This document shows, piece after piece, positions 35,701 to 47,519 of a stretch of DNA of 64,000 nt. The stretch's first letter is position 1, and every line of letters starts with the position of its first letter. The DNA comes from Dryas octopetala (Eukaryota > Streptophyta > Magnoliopsida > Rosales > Rosaceae): assembly GCA_963921425.1 (NCBI GenBank), contig OY992834.1:6448001-6512000 (forward strand). Reading direction: 5' to 3'. A program made the translations under genes and the position numbers. The notes beneath the pieces were generated by a model. That model was not told where the DNA came from. It did no database searches and saw only the letters and a list, made by a program, of their open reading frames with translations.

Positions 35701-37230
35701 TTTGCGCGTACAATTGACAGCTGATGGGGAGAAATTCCAGCAATTCCAGGTCAACTTCTTCTGTGTAAAGTGTTGCTTTAAAACATTTATTTTTGAAACT
35801 TTCTCCCCACAATCTGGTAAGTATTTCTTGCTTAGCAACTGTCAAAACTTCTCTGCATAATTCTCAAAGAGTGCAAAATTTCTGTTGGTTCATTTGCCGT
35901 GTATTGTTAGATATGGGGCAATGCTAGTAGGTTGAGCCTCACGTGGATTACACTTATAGAAGATTGATTGTTGCATACTTAATATACTATGCTATATCAT
36001 AAAAAAAAAAAAAGAAGAATAAACATGACATTAGTTCTTGATGGATAAAACAAACTTGTCCATTTCATGATCAAGTTGTGACTATTATCTTTGAGTTTCT
36101 TAGAATTACAAGTCCTACTGTCCTAGAGTTAACAGGGTGAGAGTTGGGCACAAAATGGCAACTTTCAAGTTGATTGGCAGAAGTGAACTCATCACCTGTC
36201 TCCTTGCTCTGGGTGCATCTTTCAAATGTTTGTCTTATTAAAAAAAAAAAAATGTGCTTAGAATTTGGCTTGCCTTTAAATGTTTGCCTTCATTAAACAA
36301 CACCGAAGAGAAGGAAATGGACTCTTTATGTGCTCAATTTGGAAATCTTGAGCATGCTTCTTTCCAAATGGACCTTTAAGATGCATGGCAGATTACCTTG
36401 TGAGTCATGAGTGCTTCAAACTGAATGTTTGTGCTATCAACATACAACTCAATCTGATCTTATTGCAATATTTTTATTTTGTAGGAAGCTTTGTTGAAAA
36501 GCAATGAAGTCTTTGAAACATTTAAACAGGAGATTGAAAAGGTATACATATCCCTTCAAATTACACATTTCATATGGGCACACTTTTCCTGTTTCTTTAG
36601 TTCCAGTGTAAGTCACTTGATATGTTCATCTCTGTTGTTACATGTGCAAAACTCTAGATGGCAAAGTCTATCAAGGAACTCAAGAAGGAAAACTTGTTTT
36701 TGAAGAGCAAATCAGAGAAATCAGATGTTACTCTTATAGAACTTGTAGATGAGGTACAGTTTTCTTGCACTTTCTTTGGTTTTATTTTGCAGTATTCATC
36801 AACAGTAAACATTGAACGCAGGCCTTACCCCCCCCCTTCCTGATACCTTTTTCTCAGGCATAATAATACAGTATATCCATTTTCTGCATTTAAGGTTTGG
36901 TATTTTTCTGTGTTGAATTGTGCAAGAATGCTTTAAATAAAACAAAAACCGATAACCAAGCTTTTCGAGTGCTTGTTTGCAAGCTTCTCTCTGTATTTGT
37001 ACCACCATTTGTTTGAGTCTCTCGTGTAGTTGCATTAAGATCGGATCTCATTTACGGAAAGCCACAACACTCTGATTTTTGGTTGGTCTGAGCAGCATGA
37101 GCGGTTGAAAAAACAATTGGAGAAAACAAAGAATCAGAAAGAAAAGCTTGAATCATTGTGCAGATCACTTCAAGCAGAAAGGAAGCAGAACTCCACTGGG
37201 AGCAACAACTCTGATTCAGTTCCATCATGA
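32728..37230 (+). CDS. Taxilin-family coiled-coil protein
   Basis: Eleven coding exons (32728-33178, 33309-33397, 33696-33804, 34195-34262, 34471-34548, 35011-35075, 35388-35454, 35567-35749, 36485-36541, 36658-36753, 37096-37230) close in phase to 465 aa. Residues 1 to about 170 are acidic, Pro/Ser/Glu-rich and probably disordered. From about 190 on the protein is one long coiled coil (EFIEFTLKYQQVLSERDGAI, KLESLCRELQRQNKLL, KLESLCRSLQAERK near the end), the pattern of the myosin-like coiled-coil/taxilin family. Animal taxilins bind syntaxins and act in vesicle traffic; the plant role is unproven. The acceptor of exon 8 is weak (AATGAACAG) and sits 23 bp after a stronger pyrimidine-AG. The ATG is the first after the 5'-UTR intron. 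Confidence 0.88.
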
Positions 37231-38033
37231 ACACCGATGCAATCAACATGTATCTCAAACGGGTTTTAATAACGACTATTTCAAGTGTTACCCCCATATA
37301 CTATTTTTTGCTATGGCTTGTTTTGAAGAAACGGGAAAAGCGATCACTGTGTTATAACTTATTACGAGTGTAATTTATATTGTTTTAGTATATTTGTACT
37401 ATTGAGAATTGCTTGAGATTGTATTTTGGTTATGTCGTACCTCAATGTCAGAAATCGTTTTTGATCAGTTTGTTACTCTCGCATGGATGGAACGTTAAAT
37501 TAGTATTCATCAAGAACCGAAATTATACAATTTGAACATGACATGATTCAATTGTCATCCTCAGTTTTTGTTCTTGGTAGAAAGTGCATGGATTGGGAAT
37601 TTGAGATATACCTTATGCTAGCATTTTCCTAATTGGTAATATATGTACTCATGTTGCATGTGACACAACTGCTGAATTCATTATCCTTCACTTATCTCTC
37701 AATTAAAATCACTCATCTCTTAATGTAAAATGTATTTGGTGAACATAATCGGATTAATAATATATGTTTTATAGAATGTATAACAAGTACAGAACAAATA
37801 GAATCTCCCAAAAAAACAAAGAAAATACAAATAAAAAATGCAGGTGCCATTTGATTTGATGTATAAAAAGGCAGTGACCCCCAAACCCCAGCAGGGAGGC
37901 AGCCTTAAACTGTTAGAGAAAGATCCGCAAAAACCGTTTGCTTTTCTTTCTTCCTTTTTACTCTCAACTGTTAAAATAAACAGCGAACCCAACTCTCTGG
38001 CTGTGGCGCCAACCAAACACCCCCAACCCCCCA
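37231..38033. other. Taxilin 3' region and TFIIF beta promoter
   Basis: About 800 bp. The first 250-300 bp look like a 3' UTR. AT-rich sequence follows, and a leader-like stretch with GTATAAAAAGG (about 37860-37870, a possible TATA box) precedes the ATG at 38034. Nothing else is recognised. Confidence 0.5.
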
Positions 38034-41000
38034 ATGGAAGACCAAAAGCCCAAAGGCAGTGGCGGTGGCGGTGGCGGTGGCGGTGGCGGTGGCAACAACA
38101 ACAACAGTGCGGTGGGGCATTTGGAGATGAGCAAAGCAGACCGCTTAGTGTGGCTCATGAAATGCCCTCCTCTCGTCTCTCGCTCCCTCAACCGCGATGC
38201 CTCCTCAGCAGCAGCTTCTTCTGATCAATCCTCCCCTGTCATCGCCAAGGTCGTCTTCTCCATTGACCCTCTCAACTCCAACGACGACGACGACTCCTCT
38301 CGTCAGGTACCCACTTTTTTCTTCCTCTCACTCGCACTCAAAATGTTGTCGTTTTGCATGAACCATAATCGTTGTTTTCTTGTGCATTCTGCTCTTTCTG
38401 CGCCTCTGCCTTTGATTCTCTGCATGCCCTTTTTGATGTTCCTTTTTTTTTTTTCTTTTCAAATCATTTTGGGGTTTCAAGATTTTTTCATGATGTGGGC
38501 TTAACAGAGTTCAGCCCGTTATGTGTTTTTCTCCAAATTTCTCTAATGTACAATTTGGATTTTTCCATGACCCAGGTCCTTTTTTTAAAACAGCCATTTT
38601 AGACCTTCCATTTTTTGGGTTGATATAAGAATTTTTAATTGTATTACTTGTTATTGTTCTTCTAACTTCTGCAAAATGTTAAAATGACACTCAGTTCACC
38701 ATGGAACTGGCGGAAACTGAATCTGGAAACATGCCCAAGTGCTACTCTTTGGATATGTTTAAAGACTTCATTCCCATGTCTGTATTTTCTGAGTCTTCAC
38801 AAGGTAAGCATGCCTGCGTCTCTCCTATGTGGCCTTTCTGTACTGAAATACAATTTGCATGATATATAATATATTGATTCTTCTATTGTAGTTAGATATC
38901 CATTTTGGTTTGACACATAAATATTATTTTTAAGTCTTTTTTGATATAAGAAAAAATGGGGAGAAAAACATATATATTAATCTTGAAGTTTAAGAACTCA
39001 GATTGTAAGTTTGACTTCTTATTATTCATAAGGAGGGATGAATCCGAACTTTGTCAAATCTTTTCACTTTTATGATATACAGATTTCACCATGATGCAGG
39101 CTTTGACCAGGAAATTCAGCAATGTATTTCAAGAAATAAACTATAGACGCTTTACATAATAACAATCAAGAATGTTAAGGGAAAAATAAATGCACGTAAA
39201 AAAGCAAACTGTTTCTGTTAAAATCACATTTTATGAAAGCATATGTAATGTAAGCTGATGGTTTCTGACTTCAGTTAAAATGGTATATGCCACTTCCGAC
39301 AGATTGTTGTAGCATATGTAAAGGAGAATAACATTATTGGCCTGCATGGTTTTGGGAAATCAGGTTTTAGTGCAATTAAGAAATGAAAAAACCCAAGTTC
39401 CTGGGTTAGGCAATTTAATTCGAGAGATGTTTAGATTGAAATTCAGTTTCTCCTCAGATAACAATTTAATATCACTTCTTTATAGAATATATTCTTGTAG
39501 TTCTAAGTTTGCAATTTATTTTATTGGAAATCTATGCCTACGAGGATGTAATTCTGAGAATCCGTATGTTAAGAATTAATTTGAGACTTTATCACTTCAA
39601 AAGAGCCACAAGCACTTATTAAATGTAGCTGTCAGTTTGGCAATCTCAACTGACTGTGTGAATTCTTCATCATTGTAGGAAAGTTATCTGTGGAGGGGAA
39701 AATAAAGTACAAATTTGATATGAAGCCCCATGGTGAGAACCTTGAGAATTATGGGAAACTTTGCCGTGAAAGGGCGAAAAAACATATGAAAAGTAGAAAG
39801 ATTCAGGTTTCCCAGATTACTTTGAATATCTTTGCTCATATTCTATGTGGATAATCTAATAGTTTATGTCAGTAATATGATCACTGATTTGTCCCCTACT
39901 TTTTTCAATTTTCAGGTGATCAACAATGACAATGGGGCTCTTATGAGGCCTATGCCAGGGATACCTGGTTTTGTGGCTCCTGGACCCAGTGTACAACATA
40001 TCTACCTTCTTTTTATGCATATTATTCTTGAGTAAAATTGTACTTTGCTGCTTGCTTCCCCTGGGGCAGTCACGTTAGTTGGCACTGTATTTGTATGTTG
40101 AGTATAATTTCAGAATTGATTATCCACCATTAAGTATATTTTAAGCATAAGGAGTACTGTCTTTCAAATAGGATAAAAAGAAAATGCCAACCAAGGGGTC
40201 AGACATGAAAAGAACGAGGAGGGACCGTGGAGAAATGGAAGATATTATGTTCAAACTCTTTGAAAAGAAACCAAATTGGACTTTAAGACAACTGATCCAA
40301 GAAACAGACCAACCCGAAGTATGTTTTCTGGTCATTTACTTTCTGCCTAACTTTTAATTGTTCCCATTTTGAATCTTATTATTAGATTTATTGTATACCT
40401 ATCTGTATAAAATCTAGCTTTTGCAGTTATTGTTTCAAATTCTGTCTTTTTCCTGTTTGATACACATAAAGAACCATTTCATCATTTATATACATCCATG
40501 GCATTTAACTTCTATTACTATTGCGGCACAAAATTGTTAAATAGAGAAGTTACCTTTGAGCAAGGAAGCATATGTCATATAATTTTTTTTTGCCTAGTTT
40601 TTTTTTTATTTTCCACGCTATTATGTTTATTTATCTTTATCCCTCTAATTAAGTAATTATTTCATGTTCATCTATTCCTTCTCTATTTATCTGTAAACCC
40701 CTTCAAAAATTTCTCCCTGTCTTCACTGAGTGCTGACTAGGAAATTATATTACCAAAAACTTTCCAAACAGAGAAATTTTGAAGACATCTCCCCCTGCTA
40801 AATAGCACAAAATTTAGGCAATCAGAATACTACTTTTACTAACGGTACATGTGTTCCAAAGTTAAAAACAAGAAGACGAGCATAATCAATAAAGTAATAT
40901 TTAAATGATTCAGTTGGAAAAAAATAATTTACTGGCAACTAGATAAGAAACTATATATCTCTGACCCAAAAAGAAAAAGATAAGAAACTATAACCTAAAT

Positions 41001-41742
41001 TTTTACTTATCCACCCACCTCTTGGTTAAACATCTTCTATCAGGAAATCTAATTTTTTAGTGTCATTTCTATTGGAGTGGTGTAAAGGCTGAAAGGCAAT
41101 AAATTTAACGAGAGAAAAAGGCAACCAGAAAACGACTTTATTTCCTTCAACTTGCAACACCAATAAGGCATGAGCTTTTATCTGAACCAGCATTTTTCAA
41201 TCACTTTGAAGCTGTTAAGCTCTTTGAATCCAGAATTTCTCTGAACTTCATATGTGCAAAAGTTATGAATTTCCAACCCCCAGAAGTTTATTGAACATAT
41301 GAAATTATGTTTTGGCTCACTTGAGAATATCATTTTGCTAAGCAGTTGATTTTTCTTTTACGATCTTCTATGATTACTTAAGGACATGTCACCTTTGTCA
41401 CTTGTGAAAACGAAAATTGACATGAACCACCTTCCATGTGCTTCACCCCCCTTATTCTGGCTAAAGACAACGGAGTTAATCCAGAGGATAATGAAGAGTA
41501 CAGCCTGGATCTTCACAGGCTAAATAAGATACTTTGACTAATATTTTTCTTTTTAATCTTATTCTACTTGTACCTTTCGTAAATTGAATCTTCTTATGAT
41601 AGATTCTGAACTTGACCCTTTGCAGCAATTTTTGAAAGACATACTTAAAGACCTTTCTGTTTACAACAACAAGGGAGCTAATCAAGGGAAGTATGAGCTG
41701 AAACCAGAATACAGGAGATCAGGCGAGGGGCCAGCTCCCTGA
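38034..41742 (+). CDS. Transcription initiation factor IIF subunit beta (RAP30-like)
   Basis: Six exons (38034-38306, 38695-38803, 39679-39806, 39916-39990, 40172-40318, 41626-41742) give 282 aa. The N-terminus has a Gly run (about residues 9-20) encoded by GGTGGC hexamers, followed by ADRLVWLMKCPPLVS, the start of the TFIIF beta N-terminal region that pairs with TFIIF alpha. The central part has KCYSLDMFKDFIPMSVFSE and GKIKYKFDMKP. The C-terminal winged helix (about 205-275) has MFKLFEKKPNWTLRQLIQETDQPEQFLKDIL and ends with KYELKPEYR. TFIIF beta brings Pol II to promoters and stabilises the pre-initiation complex. Intron 5 is long (about 1.3 kb). The hexamer tract is likely to vary in length between individuals. 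Confidence 0.94.
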
Positions 41743-42719
41743 TTGGTTGTATGATACGGATTAACTTTTCTAGACACAGACCTTTCCAGACAGATAATTA
41801 CTAGTTCCATTTCTTCTTAGACTACTGACCTGATACTTCTTTTGGCAGAACTGGAATGTGTTGTGTTCTTCAGTGTGAGCAAGAAGAAATTGCTTCGGGC
41901 TACCCCAGTTTCTTTTGTCTAATTTGTAGATTTAGGATTTCATGGGCTGCAGATTTTGCATTTTTTGTACTGAATCAATCTGCATATTGTGCCAATATTG
42001 TTCAAGCATACAATCACCATTTGAAATTGTCTTTCTATATTGAATTCTTTATGAGCACAGTTCTTTCTTTTGGCCATATTGATGTGCACAGTTCACTTCC
42101 ATACTTTGTATATGTTTAGCAGCCTTCATTTGTTCATATTAATTTAGAGGCTTCCTGTGTTATTACCTGCTACAAATGGAGTACTCCTTTTTGTAATATG
42201 AAAATGTACTCAGGCACTCACATTCTCATATGGTTTTGTATGAGTTTGACTTGGGAATGTGATTCCAAAGCTAAATGTGGGAAGTTCTTAGGTGTGCCTG
42301 GCAATCATAAAGATTTGCTTTGACTGAGAATGTGGGAATTTGTTAGGTGTGCATAAATAAAAGGGCGAACCATGCATTGTTCATGATTGCATAATATAAG
42401 AGCAACAAGATTGACTTATTCTATGGTCTGATTGAGTTTTATTTTGATTATTTTTTTTTTTTGGAAATTAAATTTTCTTTTTACGTCTAATCCAACACTC
42501 CTCTGTAAATGTTAGGAAAACAAAAAAATACCACACTCCTCTTTAATTCTTAATTCCTTTTTCTTTTAGGTGCCTTAATTGGATAGTTGAGCTACTCAAT
42601 GATGTGATGTGATGGCATGGCCTAAGCCTAACTGCCTAACTACTTCAAGTCTACAACACTCTTACAAAGTCATTGGAGACTTTAGAATCAAATCTCTTAC
42701 TTCGGCAATTACGTGGGAT

Positions 42720-43065
42720 ATGACAACAATAGTATTTGAATTTGATTCTTAGAATGACTTTGGTGCACAAATTTATTTTTTAAACTTTTACTCGTATATC
42801 CATTTTATCAATTTTATTCATTTTTTCTGTCAATTTTAATCACATATCAAACATGTAAGTCACTTTTAAAAAGTAAAAATTATAACACATCTTCTCTTTT
42901 CTCAGCATGATATACGTGATTAAAATCGACAAAAAAATGTAGATGAAATTGACGAAATGGATTAAAGTGATACACAAATGAAAGTTCATGGACCATAAAA
43001 TTCAAAAAACAAGTTCATAAATCAAAATGATACTCGAGATAAAATTCGAGAACCATTACTATAAT
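42720..43065. mobile_element. Probable inverted-repeat (MITE-like) element
   Basis: Inverted similarity joins TTTTAATCACATATCA on the left to TGATATACGTGATTAAAA on the right, with more pairs outward (CCATTTTATCAATTT against AAATTGACGAAATGG). The loop is about 60-70 bp. Outer ends are diverged and no target duplication is clear, so the limits are approximate. Confidence 0.5.
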
Positions 43066-43568
43066 TTTCTCTTTCATAAAACATAAACAAACGAAGTTCT
43101 AATGCATGGATGTGGCGCCTCTACCAGATTTTACAAAGACTTTTAATTTAGGCCACTCAAAAGATTTTAATGGTTAGAATTGTACCATCTATTTACTTTT
43201 ACTAAAACCATTTTATATTTATCCATCATCATTTTAATAATTTATGAACAAAAAAAAAAACACTTTAGCTTTAATGATCGTTTTAAGTATTGAAAACATG
43301 AAAAATATTTTCTTGTATATTACGTTGTTAATCAGTTCGATTACATAAAAGTCATCATATATCTCTCAGGAGAATCCCCCTTGAAAACATTAACTCACTA
43401 TCACTTGCTAAAATAAGTTCATTACGATCCAAAAAAGAGTTAAAATAAATAATACATGTTATAAATATGATTAAATATGTGACTAACTACAAATACATTT
43501 GGGGTTAATAGTTAGACATTTGAAAGTCTTTTCCTATGTCAAATAGGAGACATCTATAATCCTAGTGG

Positions 43569-43658
43569 CTATCTAGAATAGGAAACACTTTTTAATCCTA
43601 GTGCATCCCACTTTGCTATTTGGAATAGGAAACATTTTGTAAACCCTATGGCATCCCA
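43569..43658. repeat. Two-copy tandem repeat, period 47 bp
   Basis: Copies at 43569-43610 and 43616-43658 share CTAT-T-GAATAGGAAACA and a CC-TATGGCATCCCA-like end, with several substitutions. Upstream of the leader of the gene starting at 44983. Confidence 0.7.
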
Positions 43659-44982
43659 AAAGCTTATATATACGACTATACGAGTCTTTTTAATTCTCCC
43701 AATTCTCTTGTGTTTTCTTGGTCTTATTTTACAACAAAATAGTAACTTATTTTTTAAATAAATTGAGACGAGAAAAAAAAAAAAAAAAAAACTATCCACG
43801 CCAACTAAAACGAAGCGCGTGGTGGACACAGTACCAGCCACTTGGGCTCTTGTGGAGACGTTCAACAAATTACAGCGCTGACCCTAACCAAAACCAATTC
43901 GGCAACCCAATTCCAACTTGGGGAGCTCAGGAACAAAAGCGTGTGCGGAGCACGACACCGTTTCAGCAACCCCTCTATATCTCTCTCTCTCTCTCCCTAC
44001 CGAAAGTCAAAAAGCATTCACCCATCTCTGTTCCTATTTGGGTTCACCTAACACAACAACAACACCACATCGATACCTTTCCCCGTCTCCTTCTCAATTT
44101 TCCTCTTTGCAAAACCTCTCTCAAGGTACGATTTCTCATCATCTTCTTTTCATTTTTCTTATAATTTCTGGGTTTAGAATTCGCGCCATTGAAGATCGTA
44201 TTGTATTTTCCAGAATTATTGGTTTGATTTTGTTCTTGTTTCTTGGATTGGTCGTCTTGCTTGTTTTTGGGTTACAATTAGAATGTTTATCTGGCATCTT
44301 AGAATTTTGGGTTTTAAGAGTTTTAGCATGGGTTGCATGATATATTTCTGTTGTTTATGCCCGATTTCAGTTTCATTTATATTGATATCCTTTGGGTTCG
44401 ATATGCAGCTTGACTGATCTAATTGAAGGGTTTTGATCAGAGATTCATAGCTTCATAAATATGTAATTAAGTCAATGATTGTCTGAAAATTGTATTATTA
44501 GCGAAGGTTAAGGAAGCTCGTGATTTGGGTTTTCCTTTAGCTGGGTTACTCAGCTTTCTTTAAGTTTGTGTTCAAAGCATAATCTTTTCTCAACTTTACA
44601 ACAAGGTTTTTCTTTATGACAGTGTATGCGTACCATATAATATCTATTGGTTTGGCTGCAGCTGGAATTACAATTTTGAGTTTACTGTTAATTTAAAATG
44701 GGTTATTTCTCAACGATTTATGTTTTTTATGATGCTAAATCTAGGGTTCAACCTGGGTTTGATGCTCTTGTTTGCAAGACGATTGCTGACAATTTCTGAT
44801 CTGAGCATCGACAATTGATTCTTGGCATGTTGGCATTTTTGGTTGACATTTAGAAGCATGTGTTTTCTGTTTTTCTTTTTGGCCTGAAGAAGCATGTGTT
44901 CTATTATTCATGGTACTATTATGCAGAGTTGTTAATTATGCATTTTTCCTCCTTGTGCAGGTTACTTTTCTCCGCATTAGAA

Positions 44983-46272
44983 ATGGATTGCTTTTTCAAG
45001 CTTGCAAATGAGGACTCCATGCCTTCTCAGCTAGACATTCTTAGATGTCCATTTTTGAGAAACATCAATGAGCCCACCAATTTTTCATTCGCCTCGTCTT
45101 TGGCTTTCCCAGTGCCTGTAAGTTATAATTTCCTTTTGATGATTTGCATATGATATTGTTGACAATTTGGTCTCTTGCTAGACTTGATTGAAATTGAGGC
45201 ATTTTCTAATACTACTTTCTACTTTTCATGATCAGGCACGTGGAGCCAAAGGTCCAATTTTTGAAGATGGTCCCAATTTTGACATGGCATTTAGGATTTT
45301 CCATGGGAGCGATGGAGTAGTCCCCCTTTCTGGAAAATCGTATGTGCATTCTGAGAGAGTTGAGCCTGAGCCATCCCCACCCATGTTTAATCCATTAGCT
45401 GCAAAGGCAGCCACCATCAGTCTCTCATCTTTCGGACCTGGAGGGCCATTCAGCTTTGATGCATTCTCTGAGAAGTGGAAGAATCAGAAAAGAAAATCCA
45501 ATTCCTCCAAAAAAGAGTCTTCTTCAAAGGTAACATATTATAGGTTTTCAAACTGCTTGTGATTTTGTTGAATTTTTTTTTACTTCATATTGTTAATCAA
45601 ATTTCTCATTTTTGGTGTCTTGACTATATTTTGGATTTGATATTTCAGGGAGGAAATTCTAATCATGAGGCATTGAGTAATGAGTGGCTGCAAACAGGAA
45701 ACTGTCCATTTGCAAAGTCATACCGTGCTGTTAGTGGTGTCATTCCACTTGTTGCAAAGGCTTTTCAGCCCCCTCCAGGCATGAAAATTAAGTGCCCACC
45801 AGCAATAATTGCAGCCCGAGCAGCTCTGTCACGAACTGCATTCGCAAAAAACCTCCGCCCACAACCGCTGCCTGCCAAAGTACTTGTGATTGGAGCCTTG
45901 GGCATGGCGGCCAATGTCCCTTTAGGGATATGGAGGGAGCACACCAAGAAATTCTCACCATCTTGGTTTGCTGCTGTCCATGCAGCTGTTCCATTCATAG
46001 CCATACTTCGGAAGTCTGTATTGATGCCTAAGTCAGCTATGGCGTTTACCATTGCAGCATCCATTTTAGGACAGGTTATTGGCTCTAGAGCAGAGCGGTA
46101 CCGCCTCAAAGAAGTGGCTGCTAAAAATTTGGCTCTGACTGAAACCTCTGTTGGCGGGACAAGCCAGATACAGGTGGTTAAAGCGACAACTGGTCGTTGC
46201 AATGATATTGCGGAGTGGAACTCAGTTGCTCTTCAGGTGGCACGTCCTTCTTCATCAACAGATGTGTTCTGA
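44983..46272 (+). CDS. Plant-conserved protein of unknown function with C-terminal hydrophobic segments
   Basis: Three coding exons (44983-45117, 45236-45529, 45649-46272) close in phase to 350 aa. The N-terminal 130 residues include DMAFRIFHGSDGVVPLS, a Pro/Ser-rich part and a Lys/Ser-rich end. After this come NEWLQTGNCPFAKSYRAVSGV (about 144-164), a Pro/Ala/Arg-rich stretch, and three hydrophobic segments at about 208-228, 239-254 and 262-277, the last ending GSRAERYRLK. The high conservation-like density of Gly, Pro and Trp in the C-terminal half suggests a structured, perhaps membrane-bound, domain. I recognise this as a plant-wide type of unknown protein but cannot name a family. The start is the first ATG after the 5'-UTR intron. 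Confidence 0.82.
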
Positions 46273-47519
46273 TGATGCATTTGCATTGTCATCTCATTGA
46301 TCCATCATTTCTTTGCGTTCTACAGAGTGTAATTCTCTGTTGTAAGTGGAGCTCTATCATTTGTGCCTCTAAACACTGTCCTTCTCCTTTGAGGACTTGA
46401 GGAATAAAAAATGTATAATGAGAGAACGTTTTATTTATTTATTAAGTTTTTTCCTTTTACCGTCCAATTTTGGTAGAATTGTTCCATGTTTGTTTGCATT
46501 TTGATTATGTATTTAGCACCTTCCAAAATTATTGTATACAAGAATCCTTGGATGCATGCATCGCTCACTCTTGGTTAGGTAAATTCTGGATGCATGCACC
46601 AGAGAAGTTAAAATGTTTCTTGAATATAATGGTTCGGACTTTGGACTAATGTCGCTAGGTGTTACAAATCACCTACTAAGTATAACCTAATTTAATTAAA
46701 AGTAGGAGCGGATTTATGGCACCATATTTTTAACATAAATTTTGACGTAAGTTTTTGATCGAGCCTATTTCATATAAGATTTCAACAATTCAAACTGTCT
46801 ATTTTTAAAGTATCCATTAAAAAAATATTATTGCAAAAAATTAGGTAAATCGGAAATCATTTACCCACAAAGATTAAATAGTCAACAAAATAAACACTTA
46901 AAATAATTTAATTTTTGTGAGTAAATGGTTTCTAATTTATTTAATTTTTTGCAATGATGATATTAATGAAAATCTAAAAAATAGACGGTTCAGATAGTTA
47001 AAATTTAATATAGAATGGGTCTCGTTGAAAAGTTATGTCAAAATTTGTGTAAAAAAATAGTGTTATGGATCTTTCTTCTTAAAAGTATAACCTAATATCC
47101 ACTACAATGGTTGAATTTTACATATCGTTTTTGTATTTCTATCCACTACAATGGTTGAGTTTTACAGAATCTTACAAGATTTACTAACTAATTATTAATT
47201 TAGTAGTATTTTACTTTCATAAGGAGATGTTCTAACTTGAAATCTCCTCACCCGGGCCCTAAATAAGAAAAGAAATTATGAATTGAATTATCCTTCATTA
47301 TTTATTTCCTCTCATGGCGGTAAAAGCAAACAGTCAAAACTAAAAACTTGACAAAAACCTTCACATTAGTCAGTTGGGCACTTGGGCAACAAACTTTTGG
47401 AATCAGTTGGGGATCGGACACCGAGCCAAACGACGTCGAGAAGAAGGCAGCAGAAAGCATTCTTCTTCACTTCACCCAACTCATTTCCACCAAAATCTTT
47501 CTTCGTAGAAATACGATCA
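46273..47519. other. Intergenic region with an inverted-repeat element
   Basis: About 1.25 kb. The first 180 bp look like a 3' UTR. Then comes the 391-bp element at 46692-47082, followed by a direct repeat of TATCCACTACAATGGTTGA (about 47096-47116 and 47151-47171). The last 130 bp are probable leader of the pseudouridine synthase gene. Confidence 0.6.
46692..47082. mobile_element. 391-bp near-hairpin element flanked by 14-bp direct repeats
   Basis: AAGTATAACCTAAT occurs exactly at 46678-46691 and 47083-47096. Between them the left and right halves are diverged inverted copies over about 190 bp each. Examples are ATTTTGAC near 46740 and its complement GTCAAAAT near 47040, and TTACCCACAAAGATTA against TAATTTTTGTGAGTAA near the centre. 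There is almost no loop, so the whole unit could fold into one long hairpin. It has no coding capacity. Confidence 0.82.

Larger units (their letters stand above)
41743..44982. other. TFIIF 3' region, intergenic DNA and leader of the next gene
   Basis: About 3.2 kb. A 3'-UTR-like part (to about 42250) is followed by AT-rich DNA with one inverted-repeat element (about 42720-43065) and a short tandem repeat (43569-43658). From about 43960 a CT-rich leader appears, with a probable donor CTCAAG/GTACGA near 44126, a long 5'-UTR intron, and an acceptor CTTGTGCAG at 44960, 22 bp before the ATG. Confidence 0.5.

Noticed and set aside
43718-44340. Overlapping frames of 69-148 codons before the unknown gene
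   Set aside because: They span a CT-rich leader and its intron; no conserved motif.
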